From assembly GCA_900752285.1 (NCBI GenBank), contig CAADUW010000043.1:1-6724 (forward strand): a stretch of DNA of 6,724 bases, read 5' to 3'. Source of the stretch: an uncultured Oscillospiraceae bacterium (GTDB taxonomy: Bacteria; Bacillota; Clostridia; Oscillospirales; Oscillospiraceae). Below are positions 5,323-6,724 of this stretch, in pieces. Below the pieces are notes generated by a model. That model searched no databases. It was not told the origin of the DNA and saw only the letters and a list, made by a program, of their open reading frames with translations. Both the position numbers and the translations under genes were made by a program. How positions within the stretch are numbered: position 1 is the first letter of the stretch; every line of letters begins with the position of its first letter.

Positions 5323-5351
5323 TTGCAATATGCGCAAAACCTGTGTATAAT
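5323..5351 (+). promoter_or_regulatory. Promoter of the PucR-type regulator gene
   Basis: A -35 box TTGCAA (5323-5328, 5/6), a 17-bp spacer and a perfect -10 TATAAT (5346-5351). Transcription would start near 5358 and give a leader of about 50 nt before the start codon at 5407. Confidence 0.85.
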
Positions 5352-5373
5352 AAGATCAGGTTTTTATGAAATG

Positions 5374-5385
5374 TGCATTCATGCA
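5374..5385. promoter_or_regulatory. Possible operator, TGCAT-TC-ATGCA palindrome
   Basis: A 12-bp inverted repeat lies about 16 nt downstream of the predicted transcription start and 8 nt before the AAGGAGG ribosome binding site at 5393-5399. An overlapping pair, ATGAA (5366-5370) and TTCAT (5378-5382), adds symmetry. It could be an autoregulatory site for the following regulator or a small mRNA hairpin. A palindrome this short can arise by chance. Confidence 0.3.
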
Positions 5386-5406
5386 GAATACTAAGGAGGC
5401 TCTCCC

Positions 5407-6498
5407 ATGTCCAACAGTGTATTTCAGAGTGTAATCGTCCAGCTGAAAGAGGTTTCCGGACGCACCTTTGGTGTGATGGATACGGAAGGAAGCGTGATTT
5501 CCTGCACCGATATGGCTCTCATCGGGGAGCGCTGGCAGGATGCTGCCCTGAAGGTCGGCTCCGCCGGAGACGGTGTGGTGACCTTTAACCAGAAGTGCTT
5601 CAAGGCAATTGTTGGTTCTTCCAATTTCTTTGAGTATGCGGTGTTCTGCACCGGTGAGGACGCGACTGCCCGCACCTGCTGCGCCATGGCCTATATTGCC
5701 CTGAACGATGCCCGTATCTTTTATGAGGAGAAGCACGACCGGGGCACCTTTGTGAAAAATATCATCATGGACAATATCCTCCCCGGCGATATTTATATCC
5801 GGGCGAAGGAGCTCCATTTTGCCACCGATGCGCCCCGGGCGGTTTTCCTCGTCCGGCAGATCGGGCACAATGATGTGGCGACGGTGGATGTGCTGTCCGG
5901 CATGTTCCCGGATAAAATGCAGGACTTTGTTCTGAGCATCAACGAAAGCGATGTGGCGGTCATCAAGCAGGTCGCCCCCGGCACTACCAGCGAGGAGCTG
6001 GAAAAGACGGCCGCTGCCATTGAGTCCGCACTGAAAACCGAGCTGCGGCTGAAAACCGTCATCGGCATCGGCACCCTGTCCGAGCATCTGCGGGAGCTGG
6101 CGGATTCCTATAAGGAGGCCCAGACTGCCATTGAGGTGGGCAAGGTGTTTGACACTGAAAAGACCATCATGCACTATGAGAATCTGGGCATCGGCCGTCT
6201 GATCTATCAGCTGCCCACCACCCTGTGCGAGATCTTCCTCAGCGAGGTGTTCAAGAAGAACTCCATCGATTCTCTGGATCAGGAGACTCTGTTTACCATC
6301 AACAAGTTCTTTGAGAATAACCTGAACGTTTCCGAAACCTCCCGGAAGCTGTTCGTCCACCGGAATACGCTGGTGTACCGTCTGGAAAAAATCAAGAAGA
6401 TCACCGGGCTCGATCTGCGTCAGTTCGACCATGCTATCGTTTTTAAGGTGGCACTGATGGTCCGCAAGTACCTGAACTCCCGGGAAAACCGCATCTGA
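5407..6498 (+). CDS. PucR/CdaR-type transcriptional regulator
   Basis: A 363-residue cytoplasmic regulator. The N-terminal part (1-110) is a putative sensor: FQSVIVQLKEVSGRTFGVMD at 6-25, then EGSVISCTDMALIGERW, which resembles the start of sugar-diacid-sensing CdaR proteins but is not a clear match. The middle (about 120-255) looks like the degenerate GGDEF-like domain of CdaR/PucR regulators, with VIGIGTLSEHLRELADSYKEA at 218-238. The C-terminus (about 290-356) is the typical PucR helix-turn-helix: LFTINKFFENNLNVSETSRK and LFVHRNTLVYRLEKIKKITG, ending DHAIVFKVALMVRKYL. The start has AAGGAGG 7 nt upstream and a strong promoter. No metabolic or transport gene lies next to it, so its ligand and targets cannot be read here. 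Codon use is ordinary. Confidence 0.88.
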   Translation: MSNSVFQSVIVQLKEVSGRTFGVMDTEGSVISCTDMALIGERWQDAALKVGSAGDGVVTFNQKCFKAIVGSSNFFEYAVFCTGEDATARTCCAMAYIALNDARIFYEEKHDRGTFVKNIIMDNILPGDIYIRAKELHFATDAPRAVFLVRQIGHNDVATVDVLSGMFPDKMQDFVLSINESDVAVIKQVAPGTTSEELEKTAAAIESALKTELRLKTVIGIGTLSEHLRELADSYKEAQTAIEVGKVFDTEKTIMHYENLGIGRLIYQLPTTLCEIFLSEVFKKNSIDSLDQETLFTINKFFENNLNVSETSRKLFVHRNTLVYRLEKIKKITGLDLRQFDHAIVFKVALMVRKYLNSRENRI

Positions 6499-6511
6499 AA
6501 AAATGACGGCA

Positions 6512-6538
6512 AGGGCTGCTCCATTACGGGGCAGCCCT
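6512..6538 (+). terminator. 11-bp hairpin downstream of the PucR-type gene
   Basis: AGGGCTGCTCC (6512-6522) pairs with GGGGCAGCCCT (6528-6538) with one wobble around a 5-nt loop, 13 nt after the stop codon. It has no U-tract; the structured repeat starts at its 3' edge. The geometry (11-bp stem, 5-nt loop) is the same as at 179-205 although the sequence is unrelated. Confidence 0.6.
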
Positions 6539-6657
6539 GAGACTGTCAAAAAAGGGCTTTGCCCTTTTTTGACAAAAGGATTGCAGTCTGCCGCGCGCAC
6601 GATTTGTACGCCCATGGCGTACAAATCGCACACTTGCAGCCTGAGTTGTATTTTCTG
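6537..6657 (+). repeat. Structured intergenic repeat, copy 2 (downstream of the PucR-type gene)
   Basis: The inverted counterpart of 1-179, lacking the 58-base segment of copy 1. It holds two hairpins. The first pairs 6544-6557 with 6561-6574 (14 bp, TTT loop, GGGC/GCCC core flanked by A6 and T6, like a bidirectional terminator). The second pairs 6600-6612 with 6616-6628 (13 bp, 3-nt loop). The outer end TTTTCTG mirrors CAGAAAA at position 1. As with copy 1, a coding gene reads into it. This consistent placement, rather than any protein evidence, suggests a role at transcript 3' ends. Confidence 0.87.
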
Positions 6658-6724
6658 TCAGGTACAGGAGGTGAATTGCCCCGAAGGGGCAAGAGAGACC
6701 ACCCTGGGGTGCGCCCCGACAGAA
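6658..6724. other. Short GC-rich hairpins at the window end
   Basis: TTGCCCC (6676-6682) pairs with GGGGCAA (6686-6692) around GAA, and GGGG (6706-6709) with CCCC (6714-6717) around a 4-nt loop. An AGGAGGTGAATT stretch (6666-6677) looks like a ribosome binding site, but no start codon follows at a suitable distance. The last bases GACAGAA equal the outer end of the repeat, so another copy might begin here. Nothing coding can be supported. Confidence 0.4.

Noticed and set aside
5356..6633. 425-residue minus-strand frame
   Set aside because: It is antisense to the well-supported PucR-type gene, starts inside the repeat and has no family resemblance. It reflects codon bias of a GC-rich gene.

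Overview
The window looks like chromosomal DNA of a GC-rich Firmicute of the class Clostridia, probably in or near the Oscillospiraceae. The reasons are strong AGGAGG-type ribosome binding sites, a TTGACA/TATAAT promoter, an FMN riboswitch in front of a RibU-type riboflavin S component, a DUF4830-type lipid-anchored or membrane-anchored protein, and an elongator tRNA-Met of clostridial type. The taxonomy is inference from content; no marker gene fixes a genus. I see no transposase, phage gene, CRISPR array or known defence system.

Layout. 1-205 (read on the minus strand): one copy of a structured intergenic repeat, preceded by a GC-rich hairpin, directly downstream of a small minus-strand membrane protein gene (220-621, putative 'ABC-transporter type IV'/CmpB family). 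681-937: a plus-strand tRNA unit with an ideal promoter, tRNA-Met(CAT) and tRNA-Glu(TTC) abutting without spacer, and an intrinsic terminator that also works in the other direction. 1005-2165 (minus): a cation diffusion facilitator with a manganese-like metal-site signature. 2284-3003 (minus): ribU, controlled by an FMN riboswitch (3104-3230), a terminator (3022-3054) and its own promoter (3247-3275). 3322-3785: a gene-free stretch that is one large imperfect inverted repeat built of several smaller hairpins. 3796-4317 (minus): a DUF4830-like anchored protein. 4463-5194 (plus): an RsuA-family rRNA pseudouridine synthase. 5407-6498 (plus): a PucR/CdaR-type regulator with a strong promoter. 6512-6657: a GC hairpin plus the second copy of the repeat seen at 1-179, now in the opposite orientation, followed by short hairpins to the window end.

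The genes are mostly independent single-gene units: metal export, flavin uptake, rRNA modification, tRNA supply and an orphan regulator. The most notable content is non-coding. Two copies of one repeat each sit just downstream of a gene with nearly the same geometry (stop codon, 13-14 nt, an 11-bp hairpin with a 5-nt loop, then the repeat), and the repeat itself carries a bidirectional-terminator-like hairpin. Separately, a roughly 460-bp fold-back element lies between the DUF4830 gene and the ribU promoter. I found no convincing new protein system.
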